DNA from: RGIG3159 sp045640565
Lineage (GTDB): Bacteria > Bacillota > Clostridia > Oscillospirales > Oscillospiraceae
Reading direction: 5' to 3'
DNA: 57,346 bases
Assembly (NCBI GenBank): GCA_045640565.1
Contig: JAZUFG010000010.1
Span: 1 to 57,346 of the forward strand
A program made the translations under genes and the position numbers. Position 1 is the first letter of the stretch. Every line of letters starts with the position of its first letter. Shown here piece after piece: positions 49,540 through 57,322 of this stretch. The notes under the pieces were generated by a model that did not search any database, was not told the origin of the DNA, and worked only from the letters and a program-made list of their open reading frames with translations.

Positions 49540-50523
49540 ATGAAGAAGATTCTTGCACTTGCCCTTGCCGCTCTCATGCTTTTGGGCACCCTGACAGGCT
49601 GCGGAGCCAAAGAAGAAGCCCCTGCCGAATCCAAAAAAATGACTATTGCATTCTGCACCTGGGCAGGCTATGCTCCCCTCTTTATCGCCAAGGAAAAGGG
49701 CTATTTTGATGCCTATAATTACGATGTGGATATCGCCATCATCGAAGACGAATCCACCTACGGCGCTGCCTTTGTTTCAAATTCCATCCAGGCCCTCGGC
49801 CAGGTTCTGGACCGGGATATCATCCAGTATGATGCCGGCGCTCCGGAACAGTATGTCTGCACCATGGATGCTTCCACCGGCGGCGACGGTCTGGTTGCCA
49901 CAGCGGAGATCCAAAGCATGGATGACCTGGCAGGAAAGACCGTAGCCCTGGATAAATCCGCCACTTCCTATTTCTTCTTCCTTCAGGCCCTGGCTGACAG
50001 CAATATCACCGAGGACCAGATCAACATCGTGGAAATGGGAAATGACGAAGCCGGCGAAGCCTTTATTGCCGGCCGTGTAGACGCTGCCGTCACTTGGGAA
50101 CCCTCTCTCTCCAACTGCTCCGAGCGGGAAGGCGGCCACATCCTTGTTTCTTCCGCCGATTATCCCAAGGCGATCATTGATGTGCTCACGGTTTCCTCGG
50201 AGTTTGCCAAGAAGAATCCGGAAGTCTATGATGTCCTCAGCGATTGCTGGTACAAGTCCGTGGATTATCTCAACCAGAACTTTGAAGATGGCTGTGCCAT
50301 CATGGCAAAGGGCCTGGATCTCGAAACCGCAGATGTAATTGATGAATGCTCCGGCATCACCTTCTACGATAAAGCCATGAACGAGGCCTTCAACGACACC
50401 TCCAAGGAAGACAATGTCTATGACATCGGCTGCATGGCAGCATCCTTCTGGGTGGAAAAGGGCTACATGAAGAGCGCCGATATCTCGGGATTCTTCCCAA
50501 CACTGAATATAAAGGCGAAATAA
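49540..50523 (+). CDS. ABC transporter substrate-binding lipoprotein, NitT/TauT type
   Basis: Extracytoplasmic binding protein of the importer. The signal peptide ends L-T-G-C with the lipidated Cys at residue 21. The mature part has the SsuA/NMT1-like order: A-P-L-F-I-A-K-E-K-G-Y-F-D, S-M-D-D-L-A-G-K-T-V-A, a G-N-D-E-A-G-E-A-F-I-A-G-R-V-D-A-A-V-T-W-E-P hinge block, and E-F-A-K-K-N-P-E-V. The ligand cannot be predicted. The frame begins earlier, inside the ATPase gene, but ATG 49540 with GGAGG 9 nt upstream starts the signal peptide. Its stop codon is directly adjacent to the hisD start. Confidence 0.92.
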   Translation: MKKILALALAALMLLGTLTGCGAKEEAPAESKKMTIAFCTWAGYAPLFIAKEKGYFDAYNYDVDIAIIEDESTYGAAFVSNSIQALGQVLDRDIIQYDAGAPEQYVCTMDASTGGDGLVATAEIQSMDDLAGKTVALDKSATSYFFFLQALADSNITEDQINIVEMGNDEAGEAFIAGRVDAAVTWEPSLSNCSEREGGHILVSSADYPKAIIDVLTVSSEFAKKNPEVYDVLSDCWYKSVDYLNQNFEDGCAIMAKGLDLETADVIDECSGITFYDKAMNEAFNDTSKEDNVYDIGCMAASFWVEKGYMKSADISGFFPTLNIKAK

Positions 50524-51792
50524 ATGATCCGTATCATCACGAAAAAGGAAATGGGGGATATCCGGTCTCTCCGCCGCAGCGCGGAGCCGGATCCCACCGT
50601 CCGAGCCTCGGTAGAGGAAATCATTCAGAATGTTCGCAAGGGCGGCGACCGGGCAGTCCGGGATTACACGCTGAAGTTTGACGGCAGCTGCCCGGAAACC
50701 TTTGAGCTTCCCCCGGAGGCCATGGCAGAGGCCGTGAAGAAAGTTCCGCCGGAGTTCCTGGCAGTCATTCGGGAAGCAGCAAAAAGGATCGAGGATTACC
50801 ACAGAGCCCAGATCCGCCAGAGCTATCTGGTGGAGAAGGAAGGGGTCCTTCTCATGCAGAAGGTCCGCCCCATTGAGCGGGTGGGCGCCTATGTGCCCGG
50901 AGGCACGGCAGCCTATCCCTCCAGCGTGCTGATGAACCTGATCCCCGCCAAGCTGGCCGGGGTAAAGGAAATCATCGTGGCCTCGCCTCCGACCTGCAAT
51001 GGGGAGATTTCCCCGGTCATTCTGGCGGCGGCCTATATCGCCGGCGCAGACCGGGTCTTCCGGGTTGGCGGCGCCCAAACCATTGCCGCATTTGCGTATG
51101 GAACGGAGAGCATTCCCCGGGTAGATAAGATCGTCGGCCCCGGCGGCGCCTATGTGGCAGAGGCGAAGCGTCAGGTTTTCGGCACTGTGGGAATCGATCT
51201 TGTGGCCGGGCCCAGCGAGATTCTCGTTGTGGCTGACGGAACCTGCAGCGCCGCAGTTCTGGCAGCCGATCTTCTTTCTCAGGCAGAGCATGACATGCGC
51301 GCCGGCGCTTTCCTGGTCACCACCTCCGAAGCGCTTGCGGAGCAGGTCTCCGAAGAGCTGGAAAAGCAGCTTTCCCTCCTGCCCCGGGAGAAGATCGCCC
51401 GGGCAGCCATTGAGAATAACAGTTTTATTCTCCTGGCAGACAGCATTGAAGAAGCCATTGATATGGCCAACGAGCTGGCTCCGGAGCATTTGGAGCTCTG
51501 TGTGGATAACCCCTTTGATTATGTGGACCGGATCCGGAACGCCGGCAGTGTCTTCCTGGGGAAGAACTGCCCGGAGGCTCTGGGGGACTATTTCTCCGGC
51601 ACCAACCACACCCTTCCCACCGGCGGTACCGCAAGGTTTTCAAGCCCTCTTTCCGTGGACGATTTCATCAAGAAGACGGCTTTCTCCTACTATACCGCAG
51701 ATGCCCTGCGGGAGGTCAAGGATTCCGTGGCGCTCTTTGCCCGGCAGGAGGGACTGGAAGCCCATGCCCGCTCGGTGCTGTCAAGAGGCTGA
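50524..51792 (+). CDS. hisD: Histidinol dehydrogenase family protein
   Basis: A zinc- and NAD-dependent dehydrogenase of the HisD family, 422 residues. The metal ligands known from HisD can be placed: Gln and His in L-L-S-Q-A-E-H-D, Asp in L-G-D-Y-F-S-G-T-N-H, and the final His in G-L-E-A-H-A-R. The catalytic Glu-His pair is in A-P-E-H-L-E. The chemistry (alcohol to carboxylate in two steps) should therefore be intact. No other histidine gene is nearby; it is the last gene of an ABC importer operon, with its start touching the binding-protein stop and AAAGG inside that gene. It could be the housekeeping HisD or a paralogue acting on the imported compound, as sulfopropanediol dehydrogenase does within this family. 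Confidence 0.85.
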   Translation: MIRIITKKEMGDIRSLRRSAEPDPTVRASVEEIIQNVRKGGDRAVRDYTLKFDGSCPETFELPPEAMAEAVKKVPPEFLAVIREAAKRIEDYHRAQIRQSYLVEKEGVLLMQKVRPIERVGAYVPGGTAAYPSSVLMNLIPAKLAGVKEIIVASPPTCNGEISPVILAAAYIAGADRVFRVGGAQTIAAFAYGTESIPRVDKIVGPGGAYVAEAKRQVFGTVGIDLVAGPSEILVVADGTCSAAVLAADLLSQAEHDMRAGAFLVTTSEALAEQVSEELEKQLSLLPREKIARAAIENNSFILLADSIEEAIDMANELAPEHLELCVDNPFDYVDRIRNAGSVFLGKNCPEALGDYFSGTNHTLPTGGTARFSSPLSVDDFIKKTAFSYYTADALREVKDSVALFARQEGLEAHARSVLSRG

Positions 51793-51860
51793 CCTTCCTA
51801 AGCAGCGTTCTCTCCGCAGGCAAAGCAGCAGGCTGAAAAGCGCAGCTTTTATAAGCATTT

Positions 51861-51890
51861 CGGGCCCTGAATGATCAGGGCCCGTTTTTT
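51861..51890 (+). terminator. Terminator of the ABC-hisD operon
   Basis: CGGGCCCTGA (51861-51870) and TCAGGGCCCG (51875-51884) form a 10-bp perfect stem with a 4-nt loop, followed by T6. The interval 51793-52100 otherwise holds only this and the M20 promoter. Confidence 0.9.
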
Positions 51891-51995
51891 CGGATTTTGA
51901 TGGGATGAAAGCGCAGGGTTTTCGGAAAAACGCCCCCTGAAAACGGGATGATTCCCGAAATCAGCGGCAGAATACGGTAAAATTTGCTCTTTGTA

Positions 51996-52025
51996 TTGAT
52001 TTTCCCTTATTTTCTGCAATAATAT
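51996..52025 (+). promoter_or_regulatory. Promoter of the M20 peptidase operon
   Basis: TTGATT (51996-52001) and TAATAT (52020-52025) are 18 bp apart, 75 bp ahead of the peptidase ATG. Confidence 0.5.
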
Positions 52026-52100
52026 AGGAGAAAGCAAAGGAATAACGAAAAAAAGATTCCGGAACTCTTTGAAATTGAAACACAGCAAAGGAGAAAAATC

Positions 52101-53444
52101 ATGGCAAAGGTTTCCCAATATGTACCCAATCCCGATATGGAGCGGGCTATGAACTACGGAAAAAAGCTGGCGGAAATGATCCGTTACGACACGGTCTCTC
52201 TTCCGGACGACCCTCAGATTGAAAAATTCCGGGGCTTCCACAAGCTTCTGGAGGAGCTTTTCCCCCTCCTGCACCAAAATCTGGAAAAGACGGATCTTGA
52301 CGGAAATCTCCTCTACTTCTGGAAGGGCAAGCACAGTGATCGGCCCGTGCTCCTCATGAGCCATCAGGATGTGGTTCCCGTGGAGGGCAAGTGGCAGCAC
52401 GGCCCCTTCTCCGGCGACATTGATGAAGACGGTATCCTCTGGGGCAGAGGCGCCACCGACATCAAGAGCGGCGTTTTTGCCTTCATGCAGGCCGTGGAAG
52501 AAAAGCTGGCAGAGGGCTATGTTCCCGAGCAGGATGTTTACCTTGCCAGCTCCTGCACAGAGGAGATCGGCGGCGACGGCGGTCCCAAGATCGTGGCAGA
52601 GCTGCAGCGGCGGGGCGTGAAGATCTGGCTCCTCTGTGATGAGGGCGGCGGCATTATCCAGGATCCCATTGCGGGAGCCAAGGGCAATTTTGCCATGATG
52701 GGCGTCTTTGAAAAAGGCATCGGCAATGTGAAATTCATTGCCCGGGGCAAGGGCGGACATTCCAGCACGCCCCCGAAGAACTCCCCCATTGATCGCCTGG
52801 CAGCCTTTGTGAACGAGGTCAAGACCCATGATCCCATGCGCTCCGAAATGAGCGAGTATGTGAAGCCCATGTTCAAGACTCTTGGCCCCTACTGCGAAGG
52901 TCCTTTGGGATTTGCCATGAAAAACTGCGATATTCTGGCTCCCGTCATTAAGAAGCTGGCTCCCGCAGTCAGCTCGGAAGTGGCGGCCATGTTCAAAACC
53001 ACCGTTGCCTTCACTCGGATGGAAGGTTCCCCCGCCAATAATCTGATTCCCACAGATGCCTGGGTCATTGCCAATATGCGCTTCATTCCTCATCAGGGGG
53101 CGCAGGAATCTCTGGAGGTTTTGAGAAAGATCGCTGATAAATACAATCTGGATATGGAGGTCCTGGATGCCCGGGATGCCTCCAAGCCCGTGAATATCCA
53201 CGGCGAGGCCTGGAAAAAGGCCACAGACGCCATTGAAAAGGTCTTCCCCGGTCTGCCCTATTCCCCCTATGTGGTCACGGGAGCCACAGACGCCCGTTTC
53301 TACGGCGAGGTTGCCGAAACCAGCCTGCGCTTCAGCCCCCTTATTTTCGGGCCGAAGCAAATGAAAGGCATGCACGGAATTGACGAAACGATCGATATTC
53401 GCTGCCTGCCCGGCGCCGTGGACTACTATAAAGAGCTGATTTAA
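52101..53444 (+). CDS. M20-family zinc peptidase/deacylase
   Basis: A cytoplasmic di-zinc hydrolase of 447 residues. The metal and catalytic residues are all present: His88 and Asp90 in M-S-H-Q-D-V-V-P-V, the bridging Asp120 in G-R-G-A-T-D-I-K-S-G, Glu154-Glu155 in C-T-E-E-I-G-G, and the last His in M-H-G-I-D-E near the C-terminus. The dimerisation lid shows G-G-H-S-S-T-P. Members cleave dipeptides, N-acyl amino acids or similar amides. AAAGGAG precedes the ATG. Two membrane proteins follow 10-11 bp apart, so it likely works on what they transport. Confidence 0.92.
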   Translation: MAKVSQYVPNPDMERAMNYGKKLAEMIRYDTVSLPDDPQIEKFRGFHKLLEELFPLLHQNLEKTDLDGNLLYFWKGKHSDRPVLLMSHQDVVPVEGKWQHGPFSGDIDEDGILWGRGATDIKSGVFAFMQAVEEKLAEGYVPEQDVYLASSCTEEIGGDGGPKIVAELQRRGVKIWLLCDEGGGIIQDPIAGAKGNFAMMGVFEKGIGNVKFIARGKGGHSSTPPKNSPIDRLAAFVNEVKTHDPMRSEMSEYVKPMFKTLGPYCEGPLGFAMKNCDILAPVIKKLAPAVSSEVAAMFKTTVAFTRMEGSPANNLIPTDAWVIANMRFIPHQGAQESLEVLRKIADKYNLDMEVLDARDASKPVNIHGEAWKKATDAIEKVFPGLPYSPYVVTGATDARFYGEVAETSLRFSPLIFGPKQMKGMHGIDETIDIRCLPGAVDYYKELI

Positions 53445-53454
53445 GGAGCAAGTT

Positions 53455-54213
53455 ATGACGGTAATGCAAAAAATAAACAGCGGGACCATGTACCTGCTGG
53501 TCGGCACGGTCATCGCCTTTGTTGCGGTGGTTTGCGTCATCTTCATGATCCGCGCCTACCGGGCCGGAAAGAAAATGGGCCTGGATGTCACCAAGATGAA
53601 GCGGGCAGTCTCTGCCTCCGCCACCTTCGCCATTCTGCCCAGCGTGGGCATTCTGCTGGGCGTCATTGCCCTCTCCGGCTCTCTGGGAATCCCCCTTCCC
53701 TGGTTCCGCCTCTCCGTGATCGGCGCTCTCCACTATGAGACCCAGGTTGCGGAAGCAGCCGCAGAGCAGGTGGGCATTTCCCTTTCCGCCAGCCAAATGA
53801 CGGAGCAGGGCTTCGTCACCATTGCCCTCCTCATGGGCTTCTGCATCTGCTGGGGCATGGTCCTCTCCATATTCCTGACAAAACGCTACTCCATGAAGCT
53901 TCTGGCTGCTTCCGAGGAAAAGCCTGAGGAAAGCAAAAAGAAGAAGAAATTCTCCCTAGCCGCCTTTGGAGATACGGCCATGACCGCCCTCTTCGTCGGC
54001 ATGGTCTCTGCCTATATCGGCAGCTACATTGCGGATGTCACTGCCGACGCCAACTGGATCCCCCTCCTGGTGGCATTTGTGGGCGCCGGCGCCATGGCAG
54101 TCTTCACCTGGCTGAAGGAAAAGAAAAGGCAGGAATGGATCGACAGCTTCTCTGTGGCCGGCTCCATGATCCTCGCCATGGCCTCTGCGGTGCTCTTCGC
54201 CGCGTTTCTTTAA
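53455..54213 (+). CDS. DUF5058-family membrane protein
   Basis: A 252-residue integral membrane protein that I assign to DUF5058. It has five or six hydrophobic helices: one near the N-terminus, a pair at about 48-75, one near 120-142, then, after a Lys-rich cytoplasmic loop (about 150-168), the C-terminal pair. The function of the family is unknown. AAGGAG precedes the ATG, 10 bp after the peptidase, and the next membrane gene starts 11 bp behind. The two together look like the two halves of a transporter. The family assignment is from memory of the pattern. Confidence 0.7.
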   Translation: MTVMQKINSGTMYLLVGTVIAFVAVVCVIFMIRAYRAGKKMGLDVTKMKRAVSASATFAILPSVGILLGVIALSGSLGIPLPWFRLSVIGALHYETQVAEAAAEQVGISLSASQMTEQGFVTIALLMGFCICWGMVLSIFLTKRYSMKLLAASEEKPEESKKKKKFSLAAFGDTAMTALFVGMVSAYIGSYIADVTADANWIPLLVAFVGAGAMAVFTWLKEKKRQEWIDSFSVAGSMILAMASAVLFAAFL

Positions 54214-54224
54214 GGAGGTGCCCC

Positions 54225-54902
54225 ATGAATAACAATCTCTTCTTTGAGCGCTATAACAACCGGACCCACCTGATCGGAAAAATCTGCACCGCCATCTGCC
54301 TTGTTCTTTTCCTGGGCGCGCCCTTTGCCATGAGCATCTACCTGGGCACCATGCCGGACTTCCGGGCTTTCTTCAAGGGCTTCCTGGCCATCGGCATCGT
54401 CTACCTCATTTCCTGCATTGCGGAATATATCGTCTATGTTCCCATTCTGGGCGGCGGCGGAAGCTACCTTGCCTTCGTCACCGGAAACCTCATCAACATG
54501 AAGATTCCCTGCGCCATGAACGCAAAGGACATCGTGGGAACCAAGAGCGGCACTCCGGAGAATGAGATCATTTCCACCCTCTCCATCGCCACCTCCTCCC
54601 TGGTGACCATTCTCGTCCTGGCTCTGGGCGTGGTCCTGCTCATTCCCCTGCAGCCCATCCTGCAGAATCCGGTTCTGGCGCCTGCTTTTGAGAATGTTGT
54701 CCCCGCCCTCTTCGGCGCCATGGCTTACCAGTATTACCGGAGAGATATCAAGCTTGCCGCCCTTCCTCTCCTGCTCATGTCCCTGCTCTTCATCTTTGCG
54801 CCGGGCCTTCGGAGCTCCGTCAGCACCCTGATCATTCCCTCCGGAGCCATTTCCATCGGAATCGCCCTCTATCGCTTCCTGAAGAAGCAAGGGAAAGAAT
54901 AA
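54225..54902 (+). CDS. Unidentified membrane protein, partner of the DUF5058 protein
   Basis: I do not recognise a named family. The 225 residues contain about six hydrophobic helices. A conserved-looking loop, P-I-L-G-G-G-G-S-Y-L-A-F-V-T-G-N, followed by A-M-N-A-K, recalls substrate-binding re-entrant regions of transporters. The start at ATG 54225 is fixed by AAGGAGGTG; the frame runs further back into the previous gene but without support. The 11-bp spacing to the DUF5058 gene suggests a stoichiometric complex. Secondary transport of a peptide-like compound for the M20 enzyme is an inference from context only. Confidence 0.7.
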   Translation: MNNNLFFERYNNRTHLIGKICTAICLVLFLGAPFAMSIYLGTMPDFRAFFKGFLAIGIVYLISCIAEYIVYVPILGGGGSYLAFVTGNLINMKIPCAMNAKDIVGTKSGTPENEIISTLSIATSSLVTILVLALGVVLLIPLQPILQNPVLAPAFENVVPALFGAMAYQYYRRDIKLAALPLLLMSLLFIFAPGLRSSVSTLIIPSGAISIGIALYRFLKKQGKE

Positions 54903-54921
54903 GCAAGGCGGAGAAAAAAAG

Positions 54922-55146
54922 ATGAAAAAGTTACTTGCATTATTGTTAACGGCGGTGCTCCTGGCGGGAATCTTCTGCATGGGAGCAAGTGCGGAATATC
55001 CCGGCCAAATAAAAATTGATATTATTAGGGAACACAGGCAATTAGGCTCCGTGCTGTCGGATGGCTGTATCTGGATCGTGCTTGTGATCGCGGTGATCGT
55101 CATTGCCGCAATCGCGGTCATCGTTAAAAAGAAAAAGAAGAAATAA
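54922..55146 (+). CDS. Small Lys-tailed membrane protein
   Basis: A 74-residue protein with an N-terminal signal-like helix ending G-A-S-A (about residues 1-24), a short polar segment of some 20 residues, a second hydrophobic helix (about 51-68) and a C-terminal run of six Lys. The layout suggests a tiny exported protein anchored by its C-terminus, or a two-helix membrane peptide. GGCGGAG precedes the ATG. It lies 19 bp behind the second transporter-like gene, so it may be an accessory subunit. No family recognised. Confidence 0.6.
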   Translation: MKKLLALLLTAVLLAGIFCMGASAEYPGQIKIDIIREHRQLGSVLSDGCIWIVLVIAVIVIAAIAVIVKKKKKK

Positions 55147-55150
55147 AGCG

Positions 55151-55176
55151 AGAAGCCGCCCAAAAGGGGGGCTTCT
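55151..55176 (+). terminator. Hairpin after the M20 operon
   Basis: GAAGCCGCCC and GGGGGGCTTC form a stem with one mismatch around AAAA. The T-tract is poor, so it may be a weak terminator; the AGAGG-CCTCT hairpin with T5 at about 55237-55259 may complete termination. Confidence 0.45.
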
Positions 55177-55196
55177 TCGTGCCCATGACCCTTTTC

Positions 55197-55215
55197 GGGC
55201 GAACGCAGTTCGCCC
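55197..55215. repeat. Perfect palindrome GGGCGAAC-GCA-GTTCGCCC
   Basis: An 8-bp perfect stem with a 3-nt loop, followed by CTGCC. It is one of three similar intergenic palindromes (24755, 55197, 55380). The region 55147-55600 contains these elements and no convincing gene. Confidence 0.55.
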
Positions 55216-55236
55216 CTGCCGGAGGGCTTGGACAAA

Positions 55237-55259
55237 AAAAGAGGAGGCTCCTCTTTTTG
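55237..55259 (+). terminator. Second terminator-like hairpin after the M20 operon
   Basis: AAAAAGAGG and CCTCTTTTT pair around AGGCT, giving a symmetric A/T-flanked hairpin that could act on either strand. Confidence 0.5.
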
Positions 55260-55379
55260 CTTTATCGGGAGTTGGAAAGGCGGGAAAAGCTTTCCGAGCC
55301 TTCGGCTCTTCCGGGTGGACCTTTGATTGCCCCGGGAAAGCAGGAAAAATTTGCCCCCAATTGACATGTGAAACCGTAG

Positions 55380-55401
55380 GGGACGATGCCCACATCGTCC
55401 C
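55380..55401. repeat. Perfect palindrome GGGACGATG-CCCA-CATCGTCCC
   Basis: A 9-bp perfect stem with a 4-nt loop, preceded by GTAGG. The flank mirrors the CCCCTAC flank of the element at 24755, so these look like copies of one dispersed palindromic family in opposite orientation. Confidence 0.55.
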
Positions 55402-55609
55402 GTTTTCATTACGGAATCAGAGCAGCAAATCGGGAGCGTGTTTGCCCTGAGGAAAGAAAGAAAAACGGCTGCTTTCACGCAAGAAGGGGACGCTTTCGCG
55501 CCCTCTCGTTCGGTTTTTATATGCGGTTTGCAAGACCGTCCCTCTGTCTTGCCTCTGTCTTGTGCCTTAAATAATTTTAAGCGATCCACAATTTTCTTTT
55601 ATGTGTCTG

Positions 55610-55638
55610 TTGACAAAACGTTTTTGCTTGAGTATAGT
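55610..55638 (+). promoter_or_regulatory. Promoter of the AAA/DUF4143 gene
   Basis: A perfect TTGACA (55610-55615) and TATAGT (55633-55638) are 17 bp apart, about 50 bp before the ATG. Confidence 0.7.
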
Positions 55639-55687
55639 GTAGTTAAAGATTTTTGAGCGTTACACAAAAATGTTTACCGGAGAACAT

Positions 55688-57025
55688 ATGAGAATTGAAA
55701 GAACCGAACTGCTGGAAAAGCTGAAAGAAGGAATGAAATCTCCGCTGATCAAGGTGATTATCGGAATCAGAAGATGCGGTAAGTCGTATTTACTGTTTGA
55801 GATTTTTTATGATTATCTCAAAAGCATCGGCGTTGAGGAAGACCACATCATCCGAATCAAGCTGGATGAGTTATCCAATGCCGGTTTGCGTAATCCCATC
55901 AAGTTGTCTGAGTATATCAAGTCTAACATTCCTCGTGATGACCGAAAATGCTATATTTTGATCGACGAGATACAGGATGCAGTTAAGATTCTCAATCCCG
56001 CATTACTTGATGAGAACGGGAATCTTTTGGCCGGTGTAGAAAAGGAAGAAGCATATCTCACATTTCATGACGTTCTTAACGAGCTGATCAATATGAAAAA
56101 TATTGATTGCTATGTTACCGGAAGTAATTCAAAAATGCTGTCCTCTGATTTACCGACTGAGTTTCGGAACCGCAATTACAATATTGAGGTGACACCGCTT
56201 TCTTTCAAAGAGTTACGACAGGTTTACCCGAATTATCAGTTTGATGAACTTTGGGATGAATACATGACATACGGCGGTATGCCGCTTGCTGTTTTGAATA
56301 GTGACAGTCATGCGAGACAGCAATATCTGAAAGATTTGTTCACCGGGACATATTTCAAGGATATTATTGACCGTTACAGATTGAGCGAAGACAGCGCAAT
56401 AGACACACTGACCGATATGATTGCTTCAAATATCGGTTCACCGCTGAATCCCGGCAAGATTGAAAGAACGTTTGACTCGGTAGAACATTCCGGCATTACA
56501 GATAACACAATCAAAAAATATATTGAATATCTGAAGAATTCTTTTCTGATTGAAGAAGCCAGGCGATATGACGTGAAAGGCAGAAAATATATCGGTACGC
56601 TCAGCAAATACTATTTTGTTGATCCCGGACTGCGTAACGCACGCTTGAACTTCAGACAAATTGAAGAAAGCCATTTGATGGAGAATATCATTTATAACGA
56701 GCTTGTGAGATACGGATATTCCGTTGACGTCGGCAAAGTGGAAGCGTGGAACTATGACCCGCAAACCAGGAAAAGTGTGCGGGCGAATTATGAGGTCGAT
56801 TTTGTTGTCAATGACGGCGACAGGAGATATTATATCCAATCTGCTCTGAATCTCAATACAAACGAAAAACTGAATCAGGAATCGGCGTCACTAAAAAAAA
56901 TTGATAATTCATTCAAGAAAATAATCATCTATAAAGGGTACAAAAAGCCGTATTATACGGAAGATGGTATCATGATTCTGGGTTTATATAATTTTCTGAT
57001 GGACATGGATGTTATTAAGAAATAA
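55688..57025 (+). CDS. AAA-family ATPase with DUF4143 domain
   Basis: A 445-residue predicted P-loop ATPase of the AAA_14/DUF4143 type, a family common in gut anaerobes and archaea with no settled function. Walker A is G-I-R-R-C-G-K-S-Y, Walker B is I-L-I-D-E-I-Q-D, a sensor-like V-T-G-S-N-S-K-M-L follows, and the C-terminal half has the DUF4143 pattern Y-F-V-D-P-G-L-R-N with a nuclease-like end (Y-E-V-D-F-V-V then Y-Y-I-Q-S-A). ATG 55688 has GGAG 6 nt upstream; a start six codons earlier is possible. Base composition is visibly more AT-rich than in the neighbouring operons, it has its own promoter and terminator, and palindromic repeats lie just upstream, all consistent with recent acquisition. 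Confidence 0.88.
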   Translation: MRIERTELLEKLKEGMKSPLIKVIIGIRRCGKSYLLFEIFYDYLKSIGVEEDHIIRIKLDELSNAGLRNPIKLSEYIKSNIPRDDRKCYILIDEIQDAVKILNPALLDENGNLLAGVEKEEAYLTFHDVLNELINMKNIDCYVTGSNSKMLSSDLPTEFRNRNYNIEVTPLSFKELRQVYPNYQFDELWDEYMTYGGMPLAVLNSDSHARQQYLKDLFTGTYFKDIIDRYRLSEDSAIDTLTDMIASNIGSPLNPGKIERTFDSVEHSGITDNTIKKYIEYLKNSFLIEEARRYDVKGRKYIGTLSKYYFVDPGLRNARLNFRQIEESHLMENIIYNELVRYGYSVDVGKVEAWNYDPQTRKSVRANYEVDFVVNDGDRRYYIQSALNLNTNEKLNQESASLKKIDNSFKKIIIYKGYKKPYYTEDGIMILGLYNFLMDMDVIKK

Positions 57026-57075
57026 AGTTTAATCCCTCCAAAGGCATCAGTTCAATGTCATAGTATATCCCCTTC

Positions 57076-57104
57076 AGCCGCAGTGAAATATCTGCGGCTT
57101 TTTA
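57076..57104 (+). terminator. Terminator after the AAA/DUF4143 gene
   Basis: AGCCGCAG (57076-57083) and CTGCGGCT (57092-57099) pair around an 8-nt loop, followed by TTTTAT. From 57105 to 57280 I see no gene or motif. Confidence 0.8.
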
Positions 57105-57280
57105 TATGCCCAGAATCCTTCCCAGGCACTTTTTGATGAGAGAAATAGTCTCAATTCGGAGTAAAGGAGTGAGTTAGAGCAGAAAATCGGGAGCAATTTT
57201 CCCTAAAAAAAGGCCGGAAAAAGGCGGAAGAGGTTACGGTAAGATACAAAGGTTACCGGAGAGAAGGCGAGGAACGGCAG

Positions 57281-57311
57281 AAAAATCCCTCCGGCGGGGA
57301 TTCCGGAGGGA
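57281..57311 (-). terminator. Terminator of the gene entering from the right edge
   Basis: TCCCTCCGG (57286-57294) and CCGGAGGGA (57303-57311) form a 9-bp perfect stem, followed on the minus strand by T5. It lies just after the stop codon at 57323-57325. Confidence 0.8.
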
Positions 57312-57322
57312 GAGAAGCAAGA

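Noticed and set aside
50524..51792. Part of a complete histidine biosynthesis operon
   Set aside because: No hisG, hisB, hisC, hisH, hisA, hisF or hisI gene is adjacent; the neighbours are ABC transporter genes and a terminator.
54210..55589. Minus-strand frame of 459 codons across the end of the M20 operon
   Set aside because: It runs antisense to well-supported membrane genes, is low-complexity, and crosses terminator-like hairpins and palindromic repeats.
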